From JAHBXL01 sp038247555 (GTDB lineage: Bacteria; Planctomycetota; Phycisphaerae; Phycisphaerales; UBA1924), in contig JBBRUT010000040.1 in assembly GCA_038247555.1 (NCBI GenBank), forward strand, positions 1 to 25,009: a stretch of 25,009 nucleotides of DNA, read 5' to 3'. Below the pieces are notes generated by a model that was not told where the DNA came from, searched no databases, and worked only from the letters and a program-made list of their open reading frames with translations. How positions within the stretch are numbered: the stretch's first letter is position 1; each line of letters opens with the position of its first letter. Positions 1 to 7,486 of this stretch are shown one piece after another. The translations under genes were made by a program, and so were the position numbers.

Positions 1-176
1 AGCTCCCTGCGGCTTGGGGGAGGATCCTGCCACTCGGATGAGGGGGCGGTCGAAAATCCGTCTTGTGAAAAGCGTACCGCGCCGATGTGAATCTTTTTTA
101 TCCCAGTTTTGTTTGCGTCTGCTAGACTTAGATGCATCACCATGCAGTGGTCGGGAACGGGCAGGAACCTTTTTGT

Positions 177-578
177 ATGAACAGTTCCGAGCAAAGGACC
201 AAAGTGCTCTGCGTCGACGACTCGGCCGACATTGCGCGCCTGTGTCAGCGGATCGTGGATGACGAAGCGGACATGGAGTGCGTGGGGCTGCTCAGCTGCG
301 CCGATGGGCTCATCGAGAAGGTGCTGCAGGTTCGGGCGGATGTGGTGCTGATGGATCTGACGATGCCGGGGAAGGACCCGCTGATGGCGATCCGGGAGCT
401 GACGGTTGCGGCTCCGTGGTGCCGGGTTCTGGGGTTCAGCGGGTATGACGATCCGGCGCGTGTCGAGAGCCTGGTCGAGGCGGGTGCGTGGGGGCTGGTG
501 TCGAAGGACAGCGACCCCAAGCGCGTGACGGCAGCGATCCGCCGGGTTGCGGCGGGTGAGTTCGTGCAGGCGCAGTGA
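177..578 (+). CDS. Stand-alone response regulator receiver domain protein
   Basis: A CheY-like phosphoacceptor protein of 133 residues with no DNA-binding or enzymatic output domain. Visible receiver landmarks are the acidic pair D14-D15, phosphoacceptor D60 in VLMDLTMPG, switch residue S88 in GFSGYDD, and K110 in LVSKDSD. The receiver fills almost the whole protein and only about 20 residues follow K110. I chose the ATG at 177 because an AGGAA-like ribosome site lies about 10 bases upstream and the receiver begins a few codons later. An in-frame ATG at 132 would add 15 unconserved residues. No histidine kinase is adjacent, so the partner is unknown. The gene converges on the clpP operon with a 20-base gap. 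By family knowledge such proteins work through phosphorylation-dependent protein-protein contact. Confidence 0.85.
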   Translation: MNSSEQRTKVLCVDDSADIARLCQRIVDDEADMECVGLLSCADGLIEKVLQVRADVVLMDLTMPGKDPLMAIRELTVAAPWCRVLGFSGYDDPARVESLVEAGAWGLVSKDSDPKRVTAAIRRVAAGEFVQAQ

Positions 579-598
579 ACCGCGCTGGATCGGCGGGA

Positions 599-1222
599 TT
601 ACTCGCCGCGGGATTCGTGCTTGAGGACGGGCATGCTGGTGAGGATTCGGTCGACGAGTCCGTACTCGAGCATTTCCTTCTCATCGAGCCACTTGTTGCG
701 GTCGCAATCGAGCTCGATCCGGGCGGGAGTCTGGCCGGTGGCGGAGGCGTAGATCCGGTAGAGGCGGTCGCGGATGCGGAGCATCTCGCGGGCCTCGATC
801 TCGAGGTCGGTGGCCTGGCCTTCGAGCACGCCGCCGATGAGGGGCTGGTGCATGAGGTTGCGGGCGTTGGTGAGGGTGTAGCGCTTTCCCTTTGCGCCGC
901 TGGCGGCGATGATGGAGCCCATGCTCGCGGCCTGGCCGATGATGTAGGTGCAGACATCGCACTGGATGAAGTTCATGGTGTCGATGATGCCCAGACCGGC
1001 GGAGACGGAGCCGCCCGGGGAGTTGATGTAGAGGTGGATATCGGCCTTGGGGTCCTCGTTGGCGAGGAAGAGGAGCTGGGCGATGATGAGGCTGGCGATT
1101 TCATCGCCGACTCCACCGCCGAGGAAGATGATTCGGTCCTTGAGCAGGCGCGAGTAGATGTCGTATGCGCGCTCGCCGCGGCCGGACTGCTCGATGACGA
1201 TGGGGACCATGTAACCGGACAT
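599..1222 (-). CDS. clpP: ATP-dependent Clp protease proteolytic subunit with Asn in the triad
   Basis: Serine peptidase subunit of the barrel-shaped Clp protease, which degrades proteins unfolded by ClpX/ClpA-type ATPases in the cytoplasm. The 207 residues are the usual length. The N-terminus has the standard VIEQSGRGERAYDIYSRLL segment. Nucleophile S100 lies in GQAASMGS and H125 in NLMHQP. The region that carries the catalytic Asp in E. coli (RDTERD) reads LDCDRN here, so the third triad position is N176 (codon AAC at 695-697) rather than Asp. Asn at this place is known in Listeria ClpP1. The gene lies 54 bases downstream of a second clpP with a canonical Asp, so the two may form a mixed ClpP1P2 complex (inference). 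The start at 1222 is preceded only by a weak AGGGG site. Confidence 0.97.
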   Translation of the reverse strand: MSGYMVPIVIEQSGRGERAYDIYSRLLKDRIIFLGGGVGDEIASLIIAQLLFLANEDPKADIHLYINSPGGSVSAGLGIIDTMNFIQCDVCTYIIGQAASMGSIIAASGAKGKRYTLTNARNLMHQPLIGGVLEGQATDLEIEAREMLRIRDRLYRIYASATGQTPARIELDCDRNKWLDEKEMLEYGLVDRILTSMPVLKHESRGE

Positions 1223-1276
1223 ATTTGAACCCCTGATGGGCGTGTCGAATCGTGTGGAGGAACGGGGACGTGAGGA

Positions 1277-1855
1277 TCAGCTGACGGGCGGCTCGGCGAT
1301 GACTTCGTCGACGAGGCCGTACTCCTTGGCTTCCATGGCGTTGAAGTACTTGTCGCGTTCGCCGTCCTTGCGGACCTGATCCTCGGGCTGGCCGGTGTGG
1401 AGGGAGATGATGCGGATCAGCTCGGTCTTGGACTTGATGATCTGCTCGGCCTGGATGCGGATGTCCTCGGCCTGTCCGCCGACTCCGCCGTAGGGCTGGT
1501 GGACCATGACCTTGGCGTGGGGGAGGATGAACCGCTTGCCCTTGGTGCCGGCGGTGAGGAGGACCGCGCCGCCGGAATAGGCACGGCCGAGGCAGTAGGT
1601 CGACACGGGGCTCTTGAGGAAGCGCATGGTGTCGTAGATGGCGAGGGTGTCATCCACCGCGCCGCCGGGGGAGTTGATGTAGAAGTGGATCTCCTGGCCG
1701 GCCTTCTGATGCTCGAGGTAGAACATCTGCATCATGAGGCGGGCGGCGGAGGCCTGGTTGATTTCACCGATGAGAAAGATGACGCGGTTCTCGAGCAAGA
1801 GCTCGTCGATGGTCATCTCGCGTGTGCGCTGGTAGGAGACGTTCACTGAGGGCAT
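1277..1855 (-). CDS. clpP: ATP-dependent Clp protease proteolytic subunit (second paralog)
   Basis: First gene of a clpP pair, 192 residues, peptidase family S14. The triad reads S94 (RAYSGGAV), H119 (VMVHQP) and D168 (KDGERD), so the acidic residue is present, unlike in the downstream copy. The residues flanking the serine (YSGG instead of ASMG) mark a divergent ClpP subtype. The N-terminus (PSVNVSYQRTREM) lacks the VIEQ..RGER segment of ordinary ClpP, so axial-pore and ATPase docking contacts probably differ. I chose the ATG at 1855 because a perfect AGGAGG lies 6 bases upstream. Reading further upstream to 1951 adds Arg/Pro-rich sequence with no ClpP similarity. It is probably co-transcribed with the second clpP. 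Confidence 0.95.
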   Translation of the reverse strand: MPSVNVSYQRTREMTIDELLLENRVIFLIGEINQASAARLMMQMFYLEHQKAGQEIHFYINSPGGAVDDTLAIYDTMRFLKSPVSTYCLGRAYSGGAVLLTAGTKGKRFILPHAKVMVHQPYGGVGGQAEDIRIQAEQIIKSKTELIRIISLHTGQPEDQVRKDGERDKYFNAMEAKEYGLVDEVIAEPPVS

Positions 1856-1861
1856 TCCCTG

Positions 1862-1867
1862 CCTCCT
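1862..1867 (-). promoter_or_regulatory. Shine-Dalgarno site of the upstream clpP
   Basis: On the minus strand the bases read AGGAGG, a full match to the anti-Shine-Dalgarno core, 6 bases before the ATG at 1855. It is one of the strongest ribosome sites in the window and fixes the start of this clpP, ruling out the longer reading frame. Confidence 0.85.
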
Positions 1868-1949
1868 TGTTGGGCCCGCCCGGCCGGTATGGAACGGGAC
1901 GGCGGGGCGTCGGAACCGCGGGGAGTGAGCCGCGGCCCGATCGATTTGC

Positions 1950-1977
1950 ATGGTAGGCCCAAGCGGAAGATCGGCAA
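1950..1977 (-). promoter_or_regulatory. Possible sigma70-like promoter of the clpP pair
   Basis: Read on the minus strand, TTGCCG (1972-1977) and TACCAT (1950-1955) are separated by 16 bases. Each hexamer matches four of six consensus positions. Initiation near 1942 would leave a leader of about 87 bases before the ATG at 1855. In GC-rich DNA such matches arise by chance, so this is only a candidate. Confidence 0.25.
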
Positions 1978-2192
1978 TCCGGTGGGGATGGGTAAGGCCG
2001 GGGGCGGAAAGCGGAAGAAGAAGGCGGGGCGGAACTGGGTGAGGGAACGAGGTGCGAGCGCGAGTCGTGGCAGGATGAGCGTGGTGCCGTTAGGATTCGC
2101 CTTCACCGGGGAAGGAACCGGGGGACAGGATCGGGCTGCTGGGCCGATCATGGTGTGCCCGGCTTCAGGACTTTTTGACTCGGACTTTTCCC

Positions 2193-2213
2193 CCCCTCTC
2201 CCCTCTCCCCTCT
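2193..2213. repeat. Three perfect tandem CCCCTCT heptamers
   Basis: CCCCTCT occurs three times in direct succession (2193-2199, 2200-2206, 2207-2213), directly after a run of C and followed by more C-rich sequence up to about 2250. The tract is almost purely pyrimidine on the plus strand and lies about 55 bases before the GTG start of the phosphatase. It could slip during replication or form unusual DNA structure, but no function can be read from it. Confidence 0.8.
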
Positions 2214-2267
2214 GCCCCACCTGCACACCCCCCACCACTTTCTTTGCCCCGCACCAGGAACTTTGAC

Positions 2268-3050
2268 GTGTCGCAGAAACAGGTCGCGATTATCTCGGAT
2301 GTGCATGCCAACGGCGAAGCCCTGAGGACGGTGATGGCGGACATCGACCGGCGTGGGATCGACCGGATCATCAGTCTGGGGGACATCATTGGGTATGGCC
2401 CGGATCCGCTTGAGTGTGTAGATCTGGTGCGGCAGCGGTGCGCGTGGTCGCTGATGGGGAACCACGACTTTTCGGTGCTGTACGAGCCGACGAACTTCAA
2501 CCCCGGCGCGGAACAGGCGGCGTACTGGACGCGGCAGCAGTTTGATGCGGAACCGGATCCGGAGCTACGGCGGTCGCGGTATGAGTTTCTGGGGCAGCTG
2601 CGGGTGCGGGTTGTTGAGGCGACGCCGGAATCGAACTTTCCGATTCTGGCGGTGCATGGCTCGCCGCGACGGCCGATTAACGAGTACATCTTCCCCGATG
2701 ACTGTCATACCGCGCCCGACAAGGTGACGACGATCTTTGAGCGTGTGGCGAAGCTGTGCATTGTGGGGCACACGCACGTGCCGGGAGTGTTTACCGATGA
2801 GCCGGATTTTTATCCGCCGGCGGAACTGACGGATTCGACGTACAAGTTCATGGAAGAGAAGGCGATCATCAATGTGGGGAGTGTCGGGCAGCCGCGGGAC
2901 CTTGACCCGAGGGCGTGCTACACGATTCTGAGCCCGGACCGGATTGAGTTCGTGCGGATCGAGTATGACGTGTCGAAGACGGCGGAGAAGATCAAGGCGA
3001 TCGCGGCGTTGTCGGATTGGCTGGGGGATCGGCTGTACGAGGGGCGGTAG
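2268..3050 (+). CDS. Calcineurin-like metallophosphoesterase
   Basis: A binuclear-metal phosphoesterase of 260 residues, close to the compact YfcE/MJ0936-type branch of the superfamily. All metal-ligand motifs are visible: D11-x-H13 (SDVHAN), D39 (LGDIIGYGP), N65-H66-D67 (GNHD), VHGSP in the middle, and H168-x-H170 (GHTH). The GYGP sequence after the second motif is typical of proteins often annotated as diadenosine tetraphosphatase-like or protein phosphatases. The substrate cannot be decided from sequence. The start is a GTG at 2268 with AGGAA about 8 bases upstream; an upstream in-frame ATG would place a Pro-rich non-homologous stretch before the first beta strand. No signal peptide is seen, so a cytoplasmic enzyme is expected. 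It is divergent from the clpP pair. Confidence 0.9.
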   Translation: MSQKQVAIISDVHANGEALRTVMADIDRRGIDRIISLGDIIGYGPDPLECVDLVRQRCAWSLMGNHDFSVLYEPTNFNPGAEQAAYWTRQQFDAEPDPELRRSRYEFLGQLRVRVVEATPESNFPILAVHGSPRRPINEYIFPDDCHTAPDKVTTIFERVAKLCIVGHTHVPGVFTDEPDFYPPAELTDSTYKFMEEKAIINVGSVGQPRDLDPRACYTILSPDRIEFVRIEYDVSKTAEKIKAIAALSDWLGDRLYEGR

Positions 3051-3133
3051 CGGGCGAAACCGGGAGCGGGGCGCGGCCAAGAAAGCAGCAGGCAATCGCC
3101 CTTTCTTCGGAGGCTCCATCTATCATCCGCCCC

Positions 3134-5512
3134 ATGTCCGAATCCCGTCCAAGTCCCAACCGTCTTCTCCGAGTCCTCGTTCCGCTGGCGATCGTGCTGG
3201 CGGGGGTGGGGATTTTCTACCTGTATGTGGTCAGCAGCACGGGGACGAACTCGTCCTCGTCGACGAAGCAGGCGGCGTCAGCGCCGAGTGTGGATTCGAC
3301 TGCACCGGGGATGGAGGCGGCACAGAGCGGCGCGACGGGGGAACCGCCACCGGTTGATGCGGGCGCGACGGCATCGGCACCTGTTGCTGACGGCGCGGCG
3401 GCGCAGCACGGGGCGGCGGCGGGGGGCGCAGCGGCGGCGGCTACGTCGACGGGTGAGCTCTTGGCGAAGCGGTTCCCGGCGGAGATTCTGGCGACGCTGG
3501 GCCACCTGACAGCCGAGAATGATGGCGGCACGTTTCAGATGGAGCTGGAGTTTTCACCGTTTGGCGCGGGGCTGTCGCGGCTGCGACTTGCGAACCACTT
3601 TGAGCATGCGGATCGGCAGGTTCATGAGACGATCCAGCAGTTTGTGGGATTGAACGGGAGCGACCGGATCGGTGCGACGCCGATGGCCGCGGCGTCGGTG
3701 AACATCGACGGGCGGGATGTGGATCTGTCGCTCGATGTTGCGGATGCGGGGGTGACGCTGTGGCGGCAGACCGGGCCGGGCGCGTTTGAGGCGGTGATCG
3801 TGGAGCGCAGCGCGGAAGGGACGGAGCGCGAGGTTGCGCGGATCACGCGGACGTATGTGCTACGGCCCAAGTCGTATGAGTTCACGATCGAGCAGCGGTT
3901 TAGCAATGAATCGGGCCGGGTGATGAACGTGTCGTGGAGCCAGTATGGCCCGACGGATCTGCCGCTGGGCGTGATCCGGTATGGCGGGGATGTGCGGCGC
4001 GTGCGGTTTGGGTATGTGCTGCCGGCCAAGAGCGATCCGGATCAGATCGTGCTTGGGAAGCAGTACCGCCTTGCGCACGCCGGCGCGCTGGAGAAGGCCA
4101 CGACGTCGCCGACGGGCGCGATGGTGTGGCCGCCGACAACGCTGTGGCCGGATGATGATTCCAAAGAGCAGCAACTGACGCTGGCGTGGGCGGGGATGAC
4201 GTCGCGATACTTTGCCATGGCGATGCACCCGGTTCCGGCGCCGGGGGTGGATCTTGCAAAGCCCGCGGGGGCATCGAAGGGGTTTTCGATCGTGGAGCGG
4301 GTGGATCGGCTTGCGATCCCCGCGCCGTATGACCCGAATGCGACGGGGCATACCTCGCCGGGCGTGATGATCCTGCGGGTGACCTCGCCGAAAATGACGG
4401 TCGCGGCGGGCGCGGGGGTGGATCTGTCGATGCTGGTGTATGCGGGCCCGCTGTCGAGGGCGTATGTGGAGGCGGAGCCGGCGGGGAGCTTTTACGGCCT
4501 TGCGGAGATGGTGATCTTCACGTTTGGCGGGCCGTGCGCGTTCTGCACGTTCCAGCCGGTTGCGCTGTTTCTGCGGTGGTTCCTTGGTTTCCTGCACGAC
4601 CACGTGCTGTTTGACTGGGCGCTGGCGATCATGGTGCTGGTGGTGTGCGTGCGGACATCGCTGCACCCGGTGACGCGGTGGTCGCAACTGAGCATGCTGC
4701 GATTCAGCAAGCAGATGCAGGCGCTTGCGCCCAAGCAGAAGGCGATTCAGGAGAAGTACAAGAACGACCCGGTGAAGATGCGTGAAGAGGTCACGAAGCT
4801 GATGCGGGAGGGGCATGTTGACTACACCGCGGCGGCGCGTGGGTGTCTGCCGCCGCTTCTGCAGACGCCGATCTGGATCGCGTTGTACGCGATGATCTTC
4901 TTCACGTTTGAGCTGCGGCACGAGGCGGCGTTCTACGGGGTGATCCAGTGGATGACCAGCGGGCGGTGGTCGTTCCTTGCCGACCTTGCCGAGCCCGACA
5001 ACTTCGTGAACTTCCGCGATGCCTTCAACTGGAACGGTTTCTCGATCCCTCTGCTCTCGGGGCTGATGGGGCCGATCCAGGGGTTGAACATTTTGCCGCT
5101 GCTGCTGGGCGTGGTGTTCTACATCCAGCAGAAGTACATGGCGCCGCCGTCGACGAACATGACTCCGGAGCAGGAGCAGCAGCAGAAGATCATGAAGGTG
5201 ATGATGGTGGTGATGTTCCCGGTGTTCATGTACAACGCGCCGGCGGCACTGTCGCTGTACTTCATGGTGAACTCGTCGCTGGGCATTCTGGAGAGCAAGT
5301 GGATCCGTGCGCACGCGGATCAGCTTGAGAAGAAGCACGAGGCGCTGGTCGCGGCGGGGCTTGTGCCTGCGACGCCTTATGGCCGGAAGGACCGGGAAGC
5401 GGCCAAGAAGGCCGCGAAGCCGGGGCTCTTTGCGCGGATGCAAGGGGAGATTGAGCGCCGGCAGAAGCTGATCGAAGAGCAGCAGAAGCAGGCGGGGAAG
5501 AAGAAGAAGTGA
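3134..5512 (+). CDS. yidC: Membrane protein insertase YidC
   Basis: Inserts and folds inner-membrane proteins, alone or with Sec. The 792 residues are longer than the ~550 of E. coli. Order: N-terminal membrane segment (about 11-33), an Ala/Ser/Gly/Pro-rich linker (about 36-107), a large beta-sandwich periplasmic domain (to about 450), then the Oxa1-type five-helix core. Positively charged R507 in VCVRTSLHP matches the conserved groove arginine. The cytoplasmic hairpin (KQMQALAPKQKAIQEKY) and the later helices (LPPLLQTPIW, LNILPLLLG, MYNAPAALSLYF) follow. The C-terminus is Lys-rich (ends KKKK), fitting ribosome contact. The start at 3134 places the first helix correctly. Its only purine-rich site (GGAGG, 3109-3113) is about 20 bases away, so initiation may not use Shine-Dalgarno pairing. 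mutY begins 14 bases downstream. Confidence 0.97.
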   Translation: MSESRPSPNRLLRVLVPLAIVLAGVGIFYLYVVSSTGTNSSSSTKQAASAPSVDSTAPGMEAAQSGATGEPPPVDAGATASAPVADGAAAQHGAAAGGAAAAATSTGELLAKRFPAEILATLGHLTAENDGGTFQMELEFSPFGAGLSRLRLANHFEHADRQVHETIQQFVGLNGSDRIGATPMAAASVNIDGRDVDLSLDVADAGVTLWRQTGPGAFEAVIVERSAEGTEREVARITRTYVLRPKSYEFTIEQRFSNESGRVMNVSWSQYGPTDLPLGVIRYGGDVRRVRFGYVLPAKSDPDQIVLGKQYRLAHAGALEKATTSPTGAMVWPPTTLWPDDDSKEQQLTLAWAGMTSRYFAMAMHPVPAPGVDLAKPAGASKGFSIVERVDRLAIPAPYDPNATGHTSPGVMILRVTSPKMTVAAGAGVDLSMLVYAGPLSRAYVEAEPAGSFYGLAEMVIFTFGGPCAFCTFQPVALFLRWFLGFLHDHVLFDWALAIMVLVVCVRTSLHPVTRWSQLSMLRFSKQMQALAPKQKAIQEKYKNDPVKMREEVTKLMREGHVDYTAAARGCLPPLLQTPIWIALYAMIFFTFELRHEAAFYGVIQWMTSGRWSFLADLAEPDNFVNFRDAFNWNGFSIPLLSGLMGPIQGLNILPLLLGVVFYIQQKYMAPPSTNMTPEQEQQQKIMKVMMVVMFPVFMYNAPAALSLYFMVNSSLGILESKWIRAHADQLEKKHEALVAAGLVPATPYGRKDREAAKKAAKPGLFARMQGEIERRQKLIEEQQKQAGKKKK

Positions 5513-5526
5513 ATGGCGAGTGGTGA

Positions 5527-6693
5527 GTGAACGGGAAGCATGTCCGAGCTTTGACGGATTGGTTCGCCGCGAACGCTCGCGAGCTTCCCTGGCGTGCGGC
5601 GATTGGGGTGGCGCGGGATCCGTACGCGGTGCTGGTGTCGGAGGCGATGCTGCAGCAGACGCAGGTGTCGCGGGTGGTGGAGCGGTTTCCGAAGTTCATG
5701 GCGCGCTTCGGCACTGTGCAAGAGCTGGCAGATGCTGATGATCGCGATGTGCTGGCGATGTGGTCGGGGATGGGGTACTACCGGCGGGCGCGGAATCTGC
5801 ACGCCGCGGCGAAGATGATCGTTGAGGGGTTTGGCGGGCGGGTGCCGCGGAGCGTTGATTCGCTGCGCGAGCTGCCGGGCGTGGGGCGGTATACGGCGGG
5901 GGCGATTGCCTCGATGGCGTTTGGCGAGGCGGCGCCGATTGTGGATGGGAATGTGGCGCGGGTGCTGCTGCGGGTGCATGGCCGCGGGGTTCGGCCGGAT
6001 GATCGGGCGTCGCAGGGGTGGCTGTGGGAGCGCGCGGAAGAGGTGTCGCGTGCGGGGTTGCGTGCGGCGGGGGCGGGCGTGGCGAACGAGGCGATGATGG
6101 AGCTTGGGGCGAGGGTGTGTTTGCCGCTGCCGGCGACGCCGCGATGCGGGGTGTGCCCGCTGGCGGGTGTGTGCGCAGCGCATCGCGAGGGGAAGGAGAT
6201 GCTGATTCCGCTGCCGAAGATGGCGGCGGTGAGGCGGACGGTGTACTGCGCGGCGGTGGTGGTGCGGGATGCGCGGGGGCGCGTGTTGCTGGAGCAGCGC
6301 GGGGAAGGCGGGATGTGGGCGGGGCTGTGGCAGTCGCCGACGGTGGAGCGCGAGGATCGGCCGCCGACGCGCGCTGAGGCCGCGCGGGGGGTAGGGATGA
6401 AGGCGGCGGAACTGGAAGCGCGGGGCGGGTTCACACACACGACCACGCACCGCGACGTCAGTTTCGTGGTCTATGCCGCATCGAACCTCAAGCAGGCTTC
6501 ACCCGGGCTGCGGTGGAGAGCGCGCTCACGCCTGGGCGAACTGGGAATATCCAGTGCGCAGATGCGTGTGATCAAACTTGGCATGGACGATGCAGTTACG
6601 GGGACTGTCGCTGCGGGGCCGCGGCAGCGCCCTGTGCGGACAGCCGCTGGTTCAACTCTGAAGCCGACATCGCCTCGACGTGCCCGTCCATAA
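5527..6693 (+). CDS. mutY: A/G-specific adenine glycosylase MutY
   Basis: Removes adenine mispaired with 8-oxoguanine or guanine in base excision repair. The 388 residues show catalytic E39 in SEAMLQQTQV, the helix-hairpin-helix LPGVGRYTAGAI (116-127), and catalytic D140 in VDGNVARVL. Four cysteines (C198, C207, C210, C216) should bind the [4Fe-4S] cluster. Their spacing is Cx8Cx2Cx5C, two residues longer in the first gap than the usual Cx6. A NUDIX-like recognition domain (about 236-350) follows, with an FTH motif (302-304) at the FSH-loop position. The GTG start at 5527 lies just after yidC and lacks a clear ribosome site, suggesting translational coupling. The last ~33 residues are Arg/Pro/Thr-rich, not family-like, and overlap the convergent gene by 98 bases. 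Confidence 0.95.
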   Translation: MNGKHVRALTDWFAANARELPWRAAIGVARDPYAVLVSEAMLQQTQVSRVVERFPKFMARFGTVQELADADDRDVLAMWSGMGYYRRARNLHAAAKMIVEGFGGRVPRSVDSLRELPGVGRYTAGAIASMAFGEAAPIVDGNVARVLLRVHGRGVRPDDRASQGWLWERAEEVSRAGLRAAGAGVANEAMMELGARVCLPLPATPRCGVCPLAGVCAAHREGKEMLIPLPKMAAVRRTVYCAAVVVRDARGRVLLEQRGEGGMWAGLWQSPTVEREDRPPTRAEAARGVGMKAAELEARGGFTHTTTHRDVSFVVYAASNLKQASPGLRWRARSRLGELGISSAQMRVIKLGMDDAVTGTVAAGPRQRPVRTAAGSTLKPTSPRRARP

Positions 6694-7285
6694 AGAGGAC
6701 GTTCACCGGGCCGCGGACGAGTTGCGGGTTCTCGTACACCACGACGACCTGCATCGGGCTCGCGTGCTCAGTGAGCGGCTTGGTCGGGGGAAGATAGAAA
6801 TACGATGTAGCAGTCTGACCATCGATGTGCGGCGTGACGAGCATCTCCGGGCCGACCATGCCCGAGGCCACGAGCCGGTCCAAGCCGTCGGGGGACTCGG
6901 GGTACCAGTCCTGGTTGTCGGAGGCGTACTGCATCAGGGCATCGCCGACCATGCGGACCTGCATGCTGCTTTTGATCTGCCGCGCGCTCTGGCGCGCCTT
7001 GCCGATGGCGGGGAGCATGACGGCTGCCATCACACCGGCGCAGTTGAAGACGGTGCCGACGATCGCGAGGACGAGCGCGGCGATCACCAGGCCCTTGCCG
7101 CGGCCCGGGAGCGCCGGCTTCACCAGTGCGATGATTGCCAGAATGATCGCGACGAACCCCACCAGCGGGACGATGAAACCCAGCACCGCGCACACGAGCG
7201 CGCCGATGGCGAGGCCCATGCCGCCCGCAGCGGGCTGAGGGGGAGGATTGAACGCTTGCCGCGGCGGAGGCTGGAACTGGGACAT
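6596..7285 (-). CDS. DUF4190-type membrane protein fused to a pseudopilin-like H-X9-DG domain
   Basis: A 229-residue protein of unknown function. After a Pro/Gln-rich cytoplasmic stretch (1-22) come hydrophobic segments at about 23-56 and 65-90 with a GKG turn, as in DUF4190 proteins. The second half looks like a planctomycete pseudopilin without its leader: LPAIGKARQSARQIKSSMQ (91-109), MQYASDNQDWYP (118-129), and a terminal VNVLFMDGHVEAM (194-206). In the H-X9-DG family a histidine precedes the DG by ten positions; here that residue is V190. No prepilin-peptidase site is seen because the N-terminus is replaced by the DUF4190 part. GGAG lies 7 bases before the ATG. It follows the pilus operon on the same strand and may be a surface or envelope accessory (inference). 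Confidence 0.8.
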   Translation of the reverse strand: MSQFQPPPRQAFNPPPQPAAGGMGLAIGALVCAVLGFIVPLVGFVAIILAIIALVKPALPGRGKGLVIAALVLAIVGTVFNCAGVMAAVMLPAIGKARQSARQIKSSMQVRMVGDALMQYASDNQDWYPESPDGLDRLVASGMVGPEMLVTPHIDGQTATSYFYLPPTKPLTEHASPMQVVVVYENPQLVRGPVNVLFMDGHVEAMSASELNQRLSAQGAAAAPQRQSP

Positions 7286-7440
7286 GCGGAACTCCGTGAG
7301 ATCGATCCGGAAGTGTACCAGATCGACTCAAGGAATGAGCGGCGGGTGGGATCATTGAATCAACACCCGCAAGTGGCGCTGGGGGTATTGAACGCGCAGA
7401 AGCGTGCGCTGGGGCTTGGTGGGAAGTTGGGATGAAGCAC

Positions 7441-7470
7441 CGGGAGTCACTGGGAATCGCCGGGAATCAC
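7441..7470. repeat. Three tandem 10-base repeats (YGGGARTCRC)
   Basis: The sequence reads CGGGAGTCAC, TGGGAATCGC, CGGGAATCAC in exact 10-base phase. It is noncoding, lying between the end of pilB and the start of the DUF4190 gene, and directly abuts the palindrome and 17-base repeats that follow. Copies differ at one to three positions, implying an old duplication. Confidence 0.75.
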
Positions 7471-7486
7471 CGCTCTGGAGAGCGGT
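7469..7486. repeat. Perfect 8-base inverted repeat (hairpin)
   Basis: ACCGCTCT (7469-7476) and AGAGCGGT (7479-7486) are exact reverse complements separated by GG. In RNA a seven-pair stem with a four-base loop is realistic. It lies about 50 bases past the pilB stop on the minus strand and could act as an RNA-end or processing structure, but no T-run follows, so I do not call it an intrinsic terminator. Confidence 0.7.

Larger units (their letters stand above)
1856..2267. other. Intergenic region between divergent clpP pair and phosphatase
   Basis: A 412-base gap between divergently transcribed genes. It holds the clpP ribosome site and a candidate clpP promoter on the minus strand, and a C/T-rich tract with heptamer repeats (2191-2213) in the presumed leader of the phosphatase gene. 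No conserved small reading frame or RNA gene is evident. Confidence 0.6.

Noticed and set aside
123..128. TAGACT as a -10 box upstream of the receiver gene
   Set aside because: No matching -35 element is found at 15-19 bases, despite the T-rich sequence around 94-112.
1856..1951. N-terminal extension of the upstream clpP to 1951
   Set aside because: The extension has no ClpP similarity, and a perfect AGGAGG is placed for the ATG at 1855.
3121..3126. TATCAT as a -10 box for a leaderless yidC mRNA
   Set aside because: The spacing to the ATG at 3134 would fit, but no -35-like hexamer lies at a proper distance, so I do not call a promoter.
3860..5443. Long minus-strand open frame of 527 codons
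   Set aside because: It lies wholly antisense to yidC, and its product is an Arg/His/Pro-rich composition typical of an antisense frame in GC-rich DNA.
5513..5530. Six-codon reading frame (ATG GCG AGT GGT GAG TGA) between yidC and mutY
   Set aside because: Its stop overlaps the mutY GTG, which is suggestive of coupling, but it has no ribosome site and is too short to judge; chance is likely.
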